A DNA stretch of 41,660 bases from Pseudomonas oleovorans subsp. oleovorans. Its GTDB lineage: Bacteria; Pseudomonadota; Gammaproteobacteria; Pseudomonadales; Pseudomonadaceae. Under the pieces are notes generated by a model that saw only the letters and a list, made by a program, of their open reading frames with translations, made no database searches and had not been told where the DNA came from. The translations under genes were made by a program, and so were the position numbers. Positions 22,752 to 30,597 of the stretch are shown piece by piece (position 1 is the first letter of the stretch; each line of letters opens with the position of its first letter). Location of the stretch: positions 1 through 41,660 of the forward strand of contig NZ_NIUB01000038.1 of the NCBI RefSeq assembly GCF_002197815.1, in the 5' to 3' direction.

Positions 22752-23840
22752 TCAAGGCGTCGTGCAGCTTGATACAATTTCGTAGAGCTGTGCGTTGCTC
22801 TCTGGTAATTCGAGGACTCGACTGTATTCACCGGGACTACGCTCGAAACTCCAGCTGTATCCGACCTGCTTTGCTCCATGTAATGCAGAAACTGCCAGAC
22901 TGCTTGGCACAGACCTGAACGAAAGATAGCCTGTCAGTTCGTCCTGACTTACCTGAACCTCATCTATGGAGAATTTCGTCCCATCGACCGAAAGGCTGTG
23001 CTGGTCGTAGTTGAGAAGGGCTATTCCGGGAAACCAGGGATTGGCCTGCACCTCCATGTTGAGCAGGCCCTGCTCGCACGAAAAGCTGATAGACAGCGTG
23101 CCAGTAGAGCTTTCTGTCCTGCCTAAAAGCGTGCCTTTGCTAACCGTTTTCCAGGTTGTTTTTGAGGTCCCAGAAGCCAGTGCCCAGTCATAGATTGCGG
23201 GCTTTCCTATTTGGATCAACCTGTCTGCTGGGGTTCTCATAATCAGATCAAAGAACTCTCTACTGATCCCCATTTCATCAATGTATCTGCTCAAGTCTCG
23301 CTCGGCTGTGAACAGGAGCTTGCTGTCAGAAGCCCATTTACCTTGATTGGCTAGATAAAAGCGGTGTACCGCTAACTTGCCTGTACCTGAGTCAAGTAAC
23401 CTGAATTTGCCGCCAACAAAGGCGATGGGACATGCACTTTCACAAACACCAGTTCGTATGGTTTGGCCGTCAGAACTAAGCCGGCCAATTTGCGTCGCAT
23501 ATCCCTTAGCTCGAATTGCACGACCGAGTGCTTGCGCTGCTACAAGGTCGCCGCCAGCAGAGTTCAAGTAAACGATCCCGAACTCCTGGCCTCTGGGTAT
23601 TACAGAGCGCCGGAACGTATCAACGGTTGGATTGTGGATGTATCCGTCGATGAAGACCTGGGTGAATCCGCCGTTATCAACGGCCAACACATTCGCTGGT
23701 TTCAGACGAGGGTCATCAGGAAGGATGCTGGCTGCAAAGGCGGCATGACTGAAAATGGCGTAGTAGAGCGTTGTGGTGGCGAGCCCTATGAGCCCCCTTT
23801 GAAGGCCGCGTTTCTGGCCCTGCCTTGCGCTATTGAGCAT
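22752..23840 (-). CDS. Exported ClpP/crotonase-fold protein (COG3904-like), copy B
   Basis: 362-aa paralogue of the 5333-6379 protein. A hydrophobic segment ending in SHAAFAAS (about 14-37) is a signal or anchor. The core has YLNSAGGDLVAAQALGRAIR (91-110), CESAC with candidate nucleophile S135, a GGKF after it, and AVHRF with H159. A beta-rich C-terminal domain of about 180 residues follows, as in copy A. The start is uncertain: the ATG at 23838-23840 has only a weak site, while a TTG 96 bases upstream would add residues before the hydrophobic segment. Confidence 0.7.
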   Translation of the reverse strand: MLNSARQGQKRGLQRGLIGLATTTLYYAIFSHAAFAASILPDDPRLKPANVLAVDNGGFTQVFIDGYIHNPTVDTFRRSVIPRGQEFGIVYLNSAGGDLVAAQALGRAIRAKGYATQIGRLSSDGQTIRTGVCESACPIAFVGGKFRLLDSGTGKLAVHRFYLANQGKWASDSKLLFTAERDLSRYIDEMGISREFFDLIMRTPADRLIQIGKPAIYDWALASGTSKTTWKTVSKGTLLGRTESSTGTLSISFSCEQGLLNMEVQANPWFPGIALLNYDQHSLSVDGTKFSIDEVQVSQDELTGYLSFRSVPSSLAVSALHGAKQVGYSWSFERSPGEYSRVLELPESNAQLYEIVSSCTTP

Positions 23841-23904
23841 GGCGGCAATGTCCGAAGGTAGCGGCGGAAACCCCACCTCCCAGAATGGGAAGTGAGGATG
23901 CCGA

Positions 23905-24360
23905 CTAATGGTTGTGGAGGGTCTGAGGCGGGACAAGCCGATCCGCGATCATCCGAGCGCCGCTCACCAGTCCTGCCGGAGGCAAGCCCAAGGCGGCGAC
24001 CTTTTCGTTATCCAGGATAACGGCGACGATACCCTTGTCTTGCTCGGGCTTGAGTACCTGGATCGTGCCAATGAGGGCAGGCTGGTACTGAGGCTGTTCA
24101 GCAAGCTCTACGGCAAGAGCGCATCCAATACGCCCGTCCGCCCAGTTCAGCGCACTGTGCTCATAAGGGTTGTCTGGACTGCTATCGAAGTAGCGATCCC
24201 CGTGGAACAGGTGAATGCGGCCAGCAGGTTGGGCCTCATAAGGAAGCGGCTCGGGGTCAGAGGTCAGAGACTTCGCCCCGCTGTAAGCCATGTATAAAAG
24301 GGTGCCTAGCAAAGGCGTAATGACCCAAAAGATGAACAAAAAAACGAGGATGCCTACCAT
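23905..24360 (-). CDS. Single-pass membrane protein with soluble C-terminal domain
   Basis: 151-aa protein. One long hydrophobic stretch (residues 2-28, VGILVFLFIFWVITPLLG) is followed by a soluble part with HLFHGDRYFDSSPDNPYEH and LNWADGRIGCALAVEL. An ideal GGAGG site sets the ATG at 24358-24360. No family recognised. It lies upstream of the ClpP-like copy B on the same strand, so the two may act together at the membrane. Confidence 0.6.
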   Translation of the reverse strand: MVGILVFLFIFWVITPLLGTLLYMAYSGAKSLTSDPEPLPYEAQPAGRIHLFHGDRYFDSSPDNPYEHSALNWADGRIGCALAVELAEQPQYQPALIGTIQVLKPEQDKGIVAVILDNEKVAALGLPPAGLVSGARMIADRLVPPQTLHNH

Positions 24361-24428
24361 ATCTTCCTCCAAACCCAGAACTCGAACTGGGAAAGCTAAA
24401 TACCCTGTCAAAAGCTTCTTCTGCACGG

Positions 24429-24434
24429 ATTATA
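24429..24434 (-). promoter_or_regulatory. TATAAT -10 element (class CGTTATANTCC)
   Basis: Minus strand GTCGTTATAATCC, a perfect -10 hexamer, 69 bases before the 24360 start. Similar GTCGTTATTCTCC and GGCGTTATAGTCC lie before 30570 and 26839. Confidence 0.45.
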
Positions 24435-24590
24435 ACGACCGACACAAGCGGCTCCACAGACGGCTAATGCAGCTCTGTTACTGGCCGATACTGAGTTTGG
24501 AAGGAACTACTCCCTGTTGGAGTGAGCTGGAGCCGGCAATTCTGTAGGTTGAATCGCTGCGGAGGCAGAGCAGTTGATCTAGAGGTACAG

Positions 24591-25004
24591 ATGCAGCTCC
24601 AAAAATATCCTGATGAACCACATGCAGTGAGCCCTCATGACGCTTACTCATCACTGGCATGCCTGTCACCAATGGGTGGCATAGAGTCTTCACTCGCAGT
24701 GGTGGCGGCAACCTTCTTCACCGCTGTATATGTCCTCGCCGGCACGCTACAGCCATTAGTCGGCGAGGCCGGCTCTCTCATCGTGATCCTGGTGGCTTCA
24801 TGGCTTGTAGAGCGGGCGCTCAGACCGCTAGTGCTCTGGATGCTGGGGCGGCACGTTTACCGATCCATCTTGCTTATGGGCGGTAAGGAGGCTGCTGACG
24901 AGGTTGTTCGAATCTATTCCAATGGCGGCACTCTGAATCGCAGCCAGTTCGATACGCTACTTATTCGGGCAGGCAAGCCCAATTGTGGAGATTTTGACGG
25001 GTGA
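24591..25004 (+). CDS. Membrane protein, two or three hydrophobic segments
   Basis: 137-aa protein with a polar N-terminus (about 30 residues) and hydrophobic segments at about 33-52 and 57-80 (SLIVILVASWLVERALRPLVLW). The C-terminal 40 residues are soluble. I use the ATG at 24591 behind GAGG, not the longer frame. Its TGA overlaps the GTG start of the lipoprotein gene, so both are coupled. Confidence 0.6.
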   Translation: MQLQKYPDEPHAVSPHDAYSSLACLSPMGGIESSLAVVAATFFTAVYVLAGTLQPLVGEAGSLIVILVASWLVERALRPLVLWMLGRHVYRSILLMGGKEAADEVVRIYSNGGTLNRSQFDTLLIRAGKPNCGDFDG

Positions 25005-25384
25005 AGTTCGTGTGCTTGCAGCGGGGCATTCTGGTGCTCGCTTCGGCTCTGCTTAGTGGGTGTTTCGACAGTCCAGAACCGCTGGCCAAGCCTGCCATGG
25101 CAGTAGCGCCTGGATACATCAGGCTTGATTCTGGAAAGCAGATTCAGGTCATTGGCTACGAACGATGCCCTGGAAGCGGTTATTCGATGGTAGGGCGGGT
25201 GGAGGCAGACAACATGCGGAAGCACTGCACTCTCATCGGTGAGGGTGCGAGCCATTTCGATATTTCTGTTGGGACGAGCATCGGGGTCGTCGTCGAACGG
25301 TGGTCCGTGGTTGCTGATAGTCGCTCTGTTCGTCTTGTCAGACCTGACGGTGACGGCGCGACCGTATTTCGGATAGCGGATTGA
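25001..25384 (+). CDS. Small lipoprotein
   Basis: 127 aa with a signal ending in the lipobox LLSGC at about residue 21; the mature protein is beta-rich. A GTG start overlaps the previous stop (GGGTGA). No family recognised. It is probably outer-membrane or periplasmic and is expressed with the preceding membrane protein. Confidence 0.6.
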   Translation: MKFVCLQRGILVLASALLSGCFDSPEPLAKPAMAVAPGYIRLDSGKQIQVIGYERCPGSGYSMVGRVEADNMRKHCTLIGEGASHFDISVGTSIGVVVERWSVVADSRSVRLVRPDGDGATVFRIAD

Positions 25385-25423
25385 CGGCTCCCAGCTCTGC
25401 GGCTTGGTGGGGAGCCATCACGC

Positions 25424-26434
25424 TCACTGATCGGCTTTGCGTTTCAGTTGGTCTTTCAACTGGGTTGGGAGCTGCCTGATAGTCAGTGTGTCGCTCGCTT
25501 CGTTGTACTCGATTTTCGAGCCAAGCAAATGCGAATCGAAGCTGATGGAAAACCCCTCCGCTCGGCCAGTGAATCGCCGGAATTGGTTGAGGGTTTTCTT
25601 GTCCGCTGGGATTTCTTGTGACAGCCCGTAGTCCTTGTTGCGGATGTGCTCGTAGAACGCTTTCGGGCGATCTTCATCGATGATCTGCGACAGTTCTTCC
25701 AGGCTAACTGGAGCCCCGAGCTTGCACTGTGCCGAGGCATAACCGACTAGCGCCTCTGTCTTCTCACGGGCGCTTGGCTCTGGCATGTCTTCCAGCTCCA
25801 CAAAGTCAGAGAATGCCTTGAGAAGGGTGCGCGTCTCGCTAGGCCCATCGACCCCTTCCATACAGCCGAGGAAATCACGGAAGTAGTGGCTTACTCGCTT
25901 CCCGCCTTTGCCTTTGATAAACGAAATGTACTGCTTGGAGTTGGGATTGTTCTGCCACTCGCTGAGATTGATGCGTGCGGCTAGGTGGAGCTGGGAGAGG
26001 TCGAGGTGGGCTGACGGGTTCAGAGATAGCTGCCCATCGACAGCAAAACCTTCGGAATGATGAAGTATGGCGATCATCAAATAATCAGTCATGCCCTGGA
26101 CATAATGAGCCATGAAGACGTGACCGCCGACACTCAGATTCGACTCGTCCATCAGCTTGGCCAAATGCTCGCAGGCCATTCGGGACCACTCAATGAAGTC
26201 GAGCGTTGTGTCCAGATAGGACTTGAGCCAGCCGCAAAGAGGGTATGCTCCCGATTCTTCGTGAAACAGGCCCCAGGCTTTGCCTTGGCGTGCGTTGTAG
26301 CTCTCGTTCAAGTCCCCGAGCAGATTCTCAACGGCTTCGGATGGGGTCAGCAGCACATCGCTGGTTTGTAGTGCCAATGGACTTCCATCAGGCTTCTTTT
26401 CGATCAGATGAAGGATGGCGTTGCGTATCGGCAT
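25424..26434 (-). CDS. ndpA: Nucleoid-associated protein NdpA/YejK
   Basis: 336-aa protein that matches the NdpA/YejK family along its whole length: MPIRNAILHLIEKKPDGSPL at the start, LLGDLNESYNARQGKAWGLFH, GHVFMAHYVQGMTDYLMIAILH, YISFIKGKGGKRVSHYFRDFLG, and the DNA-binding tail with FRRFTGRAEGFSISFDSHLLG. NdpA binds the host nucleoid; plasmid copies are thought to shape or silence newly arrived DNA. AGGAG precedes the ATG. It is a single-gene unit on its strand. Confidence 0.85.
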   Translation of the reverse strand: MPIRNAILHLIEKKPDGSPLALQTSDVLLTPSEAVENLLGDLNESYNARQGKAWGLFHEESGAYPLCGWLKSYLDTTLDFIEWSRMACEHLAKLMDESNLSVGGHVFMAHYVQGMTDYLMIAILHHSEGFAVDGQLSLNPSAHLDLSQLHLAARINLSEWQNNPNSKQYISFIKGKGGKRVSHYFRDFLGCMEGVDGPSETRTLLKAFSDFVELEDMPEPSAREKTEALVGYASAQCKLGAPVSLEELSQIIDEDRPKAFYEHIRNKDYGLSQEIPADKKTLNQFRRFTGRAEGFSISFDSHLLGSKIEYNEASDTLTIRQLPTQLKDQLKRKADQ

Positions 26435-26511
26435 GGATTGCTCCTGTGTTTTTGGTCGCCAGCGCCTGACATGGAGTCAAGCATGACAGGTGATTGATCG
26501 CGCCCTCACAA

Positions 26512-26536
26512 GAAAGGGGCGCAGTGCGCCCCTTTC
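26512..26536 (-). terminator. Hairpin terminator after yebG
   Basis: Eleven-pair stem GAAAGGGGCGC / GCGCCCCTTTC with a three-base loop; the minus strand continues TTTCTTG. It lies directly after the yebG stop. Confidence 0.65.
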
Positions 26537-26542
26537 ACGTTC

Positions 26543-26839
26543 TCAGCTTGCGTTCGCGAGTGGTACAACGGTCCCGCCTGTGCCCTCGTCGGACTTGATG
26601 AGGTCGAGAATTGCTGCCGGGTCTTTCTTGATTGCCGCTACCAGCTCGGTGCGTCGCTTGGAAAGGAAGATGCCGAGGGTTTCGGCATTTTCCTCACTCA
26701 TCGAGGGAAGGACATGTCTGAAGACAGTGGCAAGGTTCTCGCCGACTTCCAGCATGCGGTCATGAGCCTCTGCGTCGGCTTTGTTAGTCATCAAACACTC
26801 CGGGTCGCGGCTACTGCGGTAAAGGACTTCTACAGCCAT
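26543..26839 (-). CDS. yebG: YebG-family protein
   Basis: 98-aa protein starting MAVEVLYRSSRDPE, matching the start of YebG (MAVEVKY), and continuing with the KADAEAHDRMLEVGENL helix and an acidic tail. YebG is a small SOS-induced protein of unknown mechanism. I chose this start (GGAGAA site) over a long upstream frame because the family starts here. No clear LexA box is visible, so plasmid yebG may have left SOS control. Confidence 0.75.
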   Translation of the reverse strand: MAVEVLYRSSRDPECLMTNKADAEAHDRMLEVGENLATVFRHVLPSMSEENAETLGIFLSKRRTELVAAIKKDPAAILDLIKSDEGTGGTVVPLANAS

Positions 26840-26869
26840 TCTGATGTTCTCCAGATTCGGACATGGCGG

Positions 26870-26875
26870 ACTATA
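26870..26875 (-). promoter_or_regulatory. TATAGT -10 element before yebG (class CGTTATANTCC)
   Basis: Minus strand GGGCGTTATAGTCC, 31 bases before the yebG start. It is akin to the sites at 24429 and 30598; the -35 is poor. Confidence 0.4.
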
Positions 26876-26913
26876 ACGCCCGGTTCGTTGGGCTCTATCG
26901 TGGGAGTCTGTGC

Positions 26914-27528
26914 TTAGGCCTCCTTGATCGTGTTGCAATGCGGGCAATGCCAGTAGATGCGATTTTTTGCGTGTACCTTGGTGCTGTACTTCTGCTGGCA
27001 ATCAGGGCATTGGCGAAGAACAGAGCAGCGCCCCCCAGTCAGGAACTGGGTGAACCCACGGCAAGCGATGGCAATCGCTGCCGGCGTGATAACCGGATCG
27101 GTTACAGCTCGACGGCCTGGATCGCGCTCGACGCGGCGTGCCAGTTCTTCCCTCGCCGATTCAATTTCACCGGGGCTGAGCTGGAGGGTGGTACGGCTAT
27201 AGCTGGGTGGGTTCAATGCCGCATCAACCAACTGGCGCAGTTGATCATCGTTGTCGGCATAGAATTTGAGCGTGTCTTGGTTCTGCTCGACGTACTGCTC
27301 ATTGTCAGAGTCGTCCTCGAAGCTGGTCAGAGCTTCCTTGACCAAAAGGACGGCCAAGCTGGCAGGCGCATGCTGGGCGATATACGCCAGCTGCAACTCC
27401 AGCTCTCGCATTTCATGCGCCAGCTCCAGCATTTCATCGCTTTCGCGATGTTCGCCTTTGATTGCCAGGGCGAAGGCGGCGTTAAAAAGCTTGTCGCTGC
27501 GGGTGGTCATGGTGTGTTGAAGGCTCAT
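26914..27528 (-). CDS. Hypothetical protein with C-terminal zinc ribbon
   Basis: 204-aa protein. The helical N-terminal part (about 1-110) is followed by a C-terminal zinc ribbon, CPDC (about 181-184) and CPHC (about 196-199), in CPDCQQKYSTKVHAKNRIYW then CPHCNTIKE. Such ribbons bind DNA, RNA or RNA polymerase. GGAG is seven bases before the ATG. The promoter is shared-motif site 9, and the arms TCGCTC and GAGCGA flank the ribosome site. Confidence 0.6.
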   Translation of the reverse strand: MSLQHTMTTRSDKLFNAAFALAIKGEHRESDEMLELAHEMRELELQLAYIAQHAPASLAVLLVKEALTSFEDDSDNEQYVEQNQDTLKFYADNDDQLRQLVDAALNPPSYSRTTLQLSPGEIESAREELARRVERDPGRRAVTDPVITPAAIAIACRGFTQFLTGGRCSVLRQCPDCQQKYSTKVHAKNRIYWHCPHCNTIKEA

Positions 27529-27554
27529 TGAATCGCTCCAGTCAGTTGATGAAG

Positions 27555-27583
27555 CAATGCTGAGCGATGAAGTCCTGTGTCAC
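27555..27583 (-). promoter_or_regulatory. Shared TGACAC/GATNAT promoter-like motif, site 9
   Basis: Minus strand reads GTGACA, 17 bases ending in CA, then GCATTG (CAGCAT at the -10-like place), 26 bases before the 27528 start. Confidence 0.5.
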
Positions 27584-27724
27584 CGCGTCGTGAGCAGGGG
27601 AGTCCTCAAGTCTCCAACTCCTAGGCTTGGGAGTGGCGCTGGGAAGTAACTGTTCCGGGTTCGAATGAACCCTTGATAGCCCCCGTGATTGAATGTCCTC
27701 ATTCGCAGTGAGGAACACACATAA

Positions 27725-28261
27725 ATGGCCCTGCCACGGTCGAAAGCACAGGTTGAGCGTCAAATCGCAGAGAACGAGAGCTACCGGGATGACCTTGAGT
27801 ACATCCAGGAAACGCTCGAACAGAACAAGGTGTTCATTGGCCAGTTGACCTCTGAGCAGTCAGGAAATACGGAAGCTACCTTCTGGGTGACAGTGGGTAT
27901 GTTTCAGCGAGGGTTGCCCGAACTCGTTTTGTCAGGTGTCCCTGCGCCACTGATCAAGGGGATCGTCGAGGAACTTTTCGAGGGGCACGACTTTGATCGC
28001 GAGTTCTTGGCCGGGGGGCGGACCAAGGTCATTCACGACCTGACCGTCATCGCGCTTCCTGTCAGCCAGCCTGACTCGCACGATGTTCTTTCGATCTGTC
28101 ATGACATGTACGCGCTGATCGAGCAGCCCCACCTACAAGTCGTGCAGTTGGTCTTCGCAGATGAGCAGGGGGCATTCCCCTGGAACTCGAATTACTCGGC
28201 GAGTGAGCGTCAGTTCCAGCCCGTGCTAGGGGCTCCAGTGGGCGCGATGACAGCAAATTGA
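27725..28261 (+). CDS. DUF4262-family protein
   Basis: 178-aa protein. After a polar helix of about 40 residues it reads TFWVTVGMFQRGLPELVLSG, then VPAPLIKGIVEELFEG and, near the end, VVQLVFADEQGAFPWN. This is the DUF4262 signature (YTVGL, then PELV, then FPW). Its function is unknown. It is one of the few plus-strand genes, ending at a bidirectional terminator shared with the gene after it. Confidence 0.7.
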   Translation: MALPRSKAQVERQIAENESYRDDLEYIQETLEQNKVFIGQLTSEQSGNTEATFWVTVGMFQRGLPELVLSGVPAPLIKGIVEELFEGHDFDREFLAGGRTKVIHDLTVIALPVSQPDSHDVLSICHDMYALIEQPHLQVVQLVFADEQGAFPWNSNYSASERQFQPVLGAPVGAMTAN

Positions 28262-28271
28262 TCGGACAAAG

Positions 28272-28296
28272 AAAAAGGGGGCATAGCCCCCTTTTT
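28272..28296. terminator. Bidirectional rho-independent terminator
   Basis: AAAAAGGGGGC, loop ATA, GCCCCCTTTTT: T-runs result on both strands. It serves the DUF4262 gene and the convergent 28313-28582 gene. Confidence 0.92.
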
Positions 28297-28312
28297 ATTG
28301 GTTCGCACTCAG

Positions 28313-28582
28313 CTAGATAAGGTCGCGAAAGGCTTCCTGCTGGCTTGGGCTGGCGGGAGCAAAGCCAGTGAAGATTCCATTCTCATGGCGAAGCTCATCG
28401 AAACGGTTCACTGAGTCCCGATAGAAGACGCGACGGCGACCCAGCCCACCAAGCTTGCCGTTGAGGTCTTCGATCACTCCGGCAGCACTGTTGGTTACGC
28501 TCGGCATGTCTTCATCCAAGTCGTCGGTAATGATGACATGGAGGTCGTTGACTGCATGGATGGTATATCGAGCAATGCGCAT
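28313..28582 (-). CDS. Hypothetical 89-aa protein
   Basis: Begins MRIARYTIHAVNDLHVIITDDLDED; a short strand, acidic loop and helix. No family recognised. It lies 25 bases after the stop of the tandem RHH gene and ends at the shared terminator, so it is the second gene of that operon. Confidence 0.6.
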   Translation of the reverse strand: MRIARYTIHAVNDLHVIITDDLDEDMPSVTNSAAGVIEDLNGKLGGLGRRRVFYRDSVNRFDELRHENGIFTGFAPASPSQQEAFRDLI

Positions 28583-28607
28583 GTTCGCTTCTCACCTTTT
28601 GCGCTAG

Positions 28608-29129
28608 TCAGACAAGCGCAAGGTTGCCATAAACAGGGGGCCGGATGGCTGCCGTGGAACGGCTTGGCGGCATCATGCTGTTGTTAAAGTCACGGTGCAG
28701 AGCCTTTGCGCACTCCCTCATCTGGTAGCTGTACATGAGCCACCATGACACGACCAGCTTGAGGAATGAGTTGAGAGATACATGGCCGATTTGGCGCTTG
28801 TGGACTTCCCAAGCGGCCCGTAGGTCAGCCTCTACAGACTCCTTGAACCGCACGGTCGTCTTGCAGGTGTCACCTTCTTCATCAGCGACAGTCAGGTAGG
28901 AAGGCGTAGCCTTACGGATCACGTTGATTGACTCGACGCTAGCCGATGCCATCAGTCGATCCTTCATGAAAACCATCGTGTCGCGCTCGTAGAGCCAGGA
29001 ATCTACGGCTGTACAGATTTCACCATTCACGCTCCTGTTTGCTTCATTCGCCTGCTGCGTAATGGCTGCGTAGAAGCTGGGACTAACGCGGAAAACGACG
29101 CGATCTTTTTTGGCGTCTTGAACTGACAT
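28608..29129 (-). CDS. Regulator with two ribbon-helix-helix-like segments
   Basis: 173-aa protein. Residues 8-45 (RVVFRVSPSFYAAITQQANE, then ANRSVNGEI) look like an Arc-type ribbon-helix-helix. A second similar segment, at about 90-135 (TTVRFKESVEADLRAAWEVH onward), repeats the strand-then-helices pattern. It should bind DNA, probably as a repressor. I chose the ATG at 29127-29129 behind AAGGA rather than the long frame upstream. A GTGTGC/GCACAC palindrome 22 bases before the start is a candidate operator. Confidence 0.65.
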   Translation of the reverse strand: MSVQDAKKDRVVFRVSPSFYAAITQQANEANRSVNGEICTAVDSWLYERDTMVFMKDRLMASASVESINVIRKATPSYLTVADEEGDTCKTTVRFKESVEADLRAAWEVHKRQIGHVSLNSFLKLVVSWWLMYSYQMRECAKALHRDFNNSMMPPSRSTAAIRPPVYGNLALV

Positions 29130-29150
29130 TTGCGAATCCTTGATGCCTGG

Positions 29151-29168
29151 GTGTGCATGTGAGCACAC
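29151..29168. promoter_or_regulatory. Palindromic operator candidate GTGTGC-N6-GCACAC
   Basis: Six-base arms around ATGTGA, 22 bases upstream of the RHH regulator; the position fits autoregulation. Confidence 0.5.
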
Positions 29169-29227
29169 TCTATTGAGCGCGGAGCAGGTGAGTCCACCTA
29201 ACCTTGTGCAGTTGCCTATCCGCAGCT

Positions 29228-29737
29228 TCAAACAGGCTTTCCACCTACCCAGAATTGGACCCGAGAAAAGCGCCCAGCCTTGATAACTGTCTGACCCTGG
29301 ATCGTCACCAGCTTCATCTTGTTTGTAATCCCGAGGCCAAAACGGTCTGGGCGTGCGTTTGAGACAAGCGGGTTTACAGCCATTTCGGTGTTCAACGCCG
29401 ACTGGTAGGAAAACTTCGGGGCAGCAATAAAGGGGCAGGCCTGCATCGCGTACACGGCACAGCTTTCGTGCATTGGCAGATCGGCAAAAAGACGATTCTT
29501 GATAGAGATTGGGCCGCCGACAAAAGCCATCGCTTTTCCGAGTTTTTGCCCACACATACCGCAAAGCCCCTCGCGCAGGGCCAGATTGCATTTCACTGAG
29601 TCCTGAGCGCGGTAATTTGGCTTACCGCCCGGCTCCACCAGTGCAGTAAAAAATATCGGGTAGCCGCGCTCATCCTTCGGAAGTGCTGCAATGCGCGGCG
29701 GCGTCTGAATGACGGATAAATCAGTCCAAGCTTTCAT
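29228..29737 (-). CDS. Cys-rich hypothetical protein
   Basis: 169-aa protein of a family seen in phages and plasmids: DERGYPIFFTALVEPGG, then LCGMCGQKLGKAMAFVGGP, LPMHESCAVYAMQACPFI. The CxxC pair with a downstream HxxC probably holds a metal. I prefer the ATG at 29735-29737, which has GGA six bases before it, over one two codons upstream. An inverted repeat (29756-29780) precedes it. Function unknown. Confidence 0.65.
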   Translation of the reverse strand: MKAWTDLSVIQTPPRIAALPKDERGYPIFFTALVEPGGKPNYRAQDSVKCNLALREGLCGMCGQKLGKAMAFVGGPISIKNRLFADLPMHESCAVYAMQACPFIAAPKFSYQSALNTEMAVNPLVSNARPDRFGLGITNKMKLVTIQGQTVIKAGRFSRVQFWVGGKPV

Positions 29738-29755
29738 AGGCATTCCAGGAATGGC

Positions 29756-29780
29756 CTGCCCTGTGTGAGGTACAGGGCAG
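29756..29780. promoter_or_regulatory. Perfect inverted repeat before the Cys-rich gene
   Basis: CTGCCCTGT and ACAGGGCAG with a seven-base spacer, between the 29808-30194 stop and the start at 29737. T residues lie on the wrong side for a minus-strand terminator, so it could be an operator or an mRNA stem. Confidence 0.45.
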
Positions 29781-29807
29781 TCAAAAAGTCAGTTTGGCAC
29801 GGCGTGG

Positions 29808-30194
29808 TTAGATCAAACCAGCCAGGGAGCACTCCAATCGGATGTACCCAGCCGTCCTTTTTGAATTACTGCCGGCTTCGAGAATCATGTTGGTATCGAA
29901 CAGCTCAATTCGCATGCTCAGGCTCGTAACCACAGCAGTGAAGAACTGCGCTTTGACGCGGACTGCCTCGCCTTCGCCGGATGTGAAGGTGATTTTGAAG
30001 TCTTCGTTATCCAGCGGGGCCGCGATCCCGGCAAAGCCATCGATACAGCTGGCGCTATAGGCGGCTTTGATTTTTGCTGCTGACTCGGGATCAGTAAGAA
30101 CGGTCGCCCAGGCTGGCGTCAGTTCGTCCCACTGTTCCTCTGGCCAGCTGTGCATCAGGTTGGTAATGCTTACGGGTATCGAATATTGAGACAT
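29808..30194 (-). CDS. Hypothetical 128-aa protein
   Basis: No family recognised; starts MSQYSIPVSITNLMHSWPEE, with beta-rich middle (FKITFTSGEGEAVRVKAQF). AAGGAG sets the ATG. That ribosome site is inside an 8-bp hairpin (30197-30222), and the promoter is shared-motif site 6. Role unknown. Confidence 0.6.
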   Translation of the reverse strand: MSQYSIPVSITNLMHSWPEEQWDELTPAWATVLTDPESAAKIKAAYSASCIDGFAGIAAPLDNEDFKITFTSGEGEAVRVKAQFFTAVVTSLSMRIELFDTNMILEAGSNSKRTAGYIRLECSLAGLI

Positions 30195-30196
30195 AG

Positions 30197-30222
30197 ATAG
30201 CTCCTTCTTGGGTTGGAGCTAT
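30197..30222 (-). promoter_or_regulatory. SD-covering inverted repeat (8 pairs, 10-base loop)
   Basis: Transcript ATAGCTCC pairs with GGAGCTAT, which contains the GGAG ribosome site. The layout GCTCC-N10-GGAGC is the same as in the inner arms at 1592-1613. The distal arm overlaps the -10-like element, so it may act as DNA operator instead. Confidence 0.5.
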
Positions 30223-30247
30223 GATCCCCCGAGGCATGCGGTGTCAT
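30219..30247 (-). promoter_or_regulatory. Shared TGACAC/GATNAT promoter-like motif, site 6
   Basis: Minus strand reads ATGACA, 17 bases ending in GA, then TCATAG (GATCAT at the -10-like place), 24 bases before the 30194 start. Confidence 0.6.
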
Positions 30248-30309
30248 TGCTGTACGTGGCGTAGTCGGCGCTAATCGTCGAGCCCATTGCTGGGGTTTGA
30301 CGTTGGTAA

Positions 30310-30570
30310 TCAGTCGCCGACTTTGGAGTTGTGGCTGGCCTGTTCCAAGGCCCGCAGTTGCTCTGCGAGTTGTTGCTTTAGAAGGCGCACGCCGTCCAGT
30401 AGAGCTTGAAGCTCAGCGTGCCCATCAAGAAAGCTGTCGAGTCCCTGAACAATTGCAGTGTTCATCGACACATGCTTGACGTTGGAATAGTCGAGGAATC
30501 GCTCCCTCATGCCATCGGGCATGCGAACTACGAATTTGTCAGCCGTTCGAGAGACAGGTGTCGCTTTCAT
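30310..30570 (-). CDS. Arc-family ribbon-helix-helix DNA-binding protein
   Basis: 86-aa protein: KFVVRMPDGMRERFLDYSNV, then SMNTAIVQGLDSFLDGH form the strand and two helices of Arc-like repressors, followed by a coiled-coil-like helix (LLDGVRLLKQQLAEQL). It probably binds operators as a dimer or tetramer. GAGG precedes the ATG. The -10 element TATTCT is at 30598-30603. Confidence 0.75.
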   Translation of the reverse strand: MKATPVSRTADKFVVRMPDGMRERFLDYSNVKHVSMNTAIVQGLDSFLDGHAELQALLDGVRLLKQQLAEQLRALEQASHNSKVGD

Positions 30571-30597
30571 GATGTTTCCTCGGTGAGAACGCGCTGG

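Noticed and set aside
27542..27763. 73-aa minus-strand frame between the zinc-ribbon gene and the DUF4262 gene
   Set aside because: It crosses shared-motif site 9 and the DUF4262 start, and has no ribosome site or family match.
28865..28885. Further TGACAC copy
   Set aside because: It lies inside the RHH regulator coding sequence with no -10-like element at the fixed distance.
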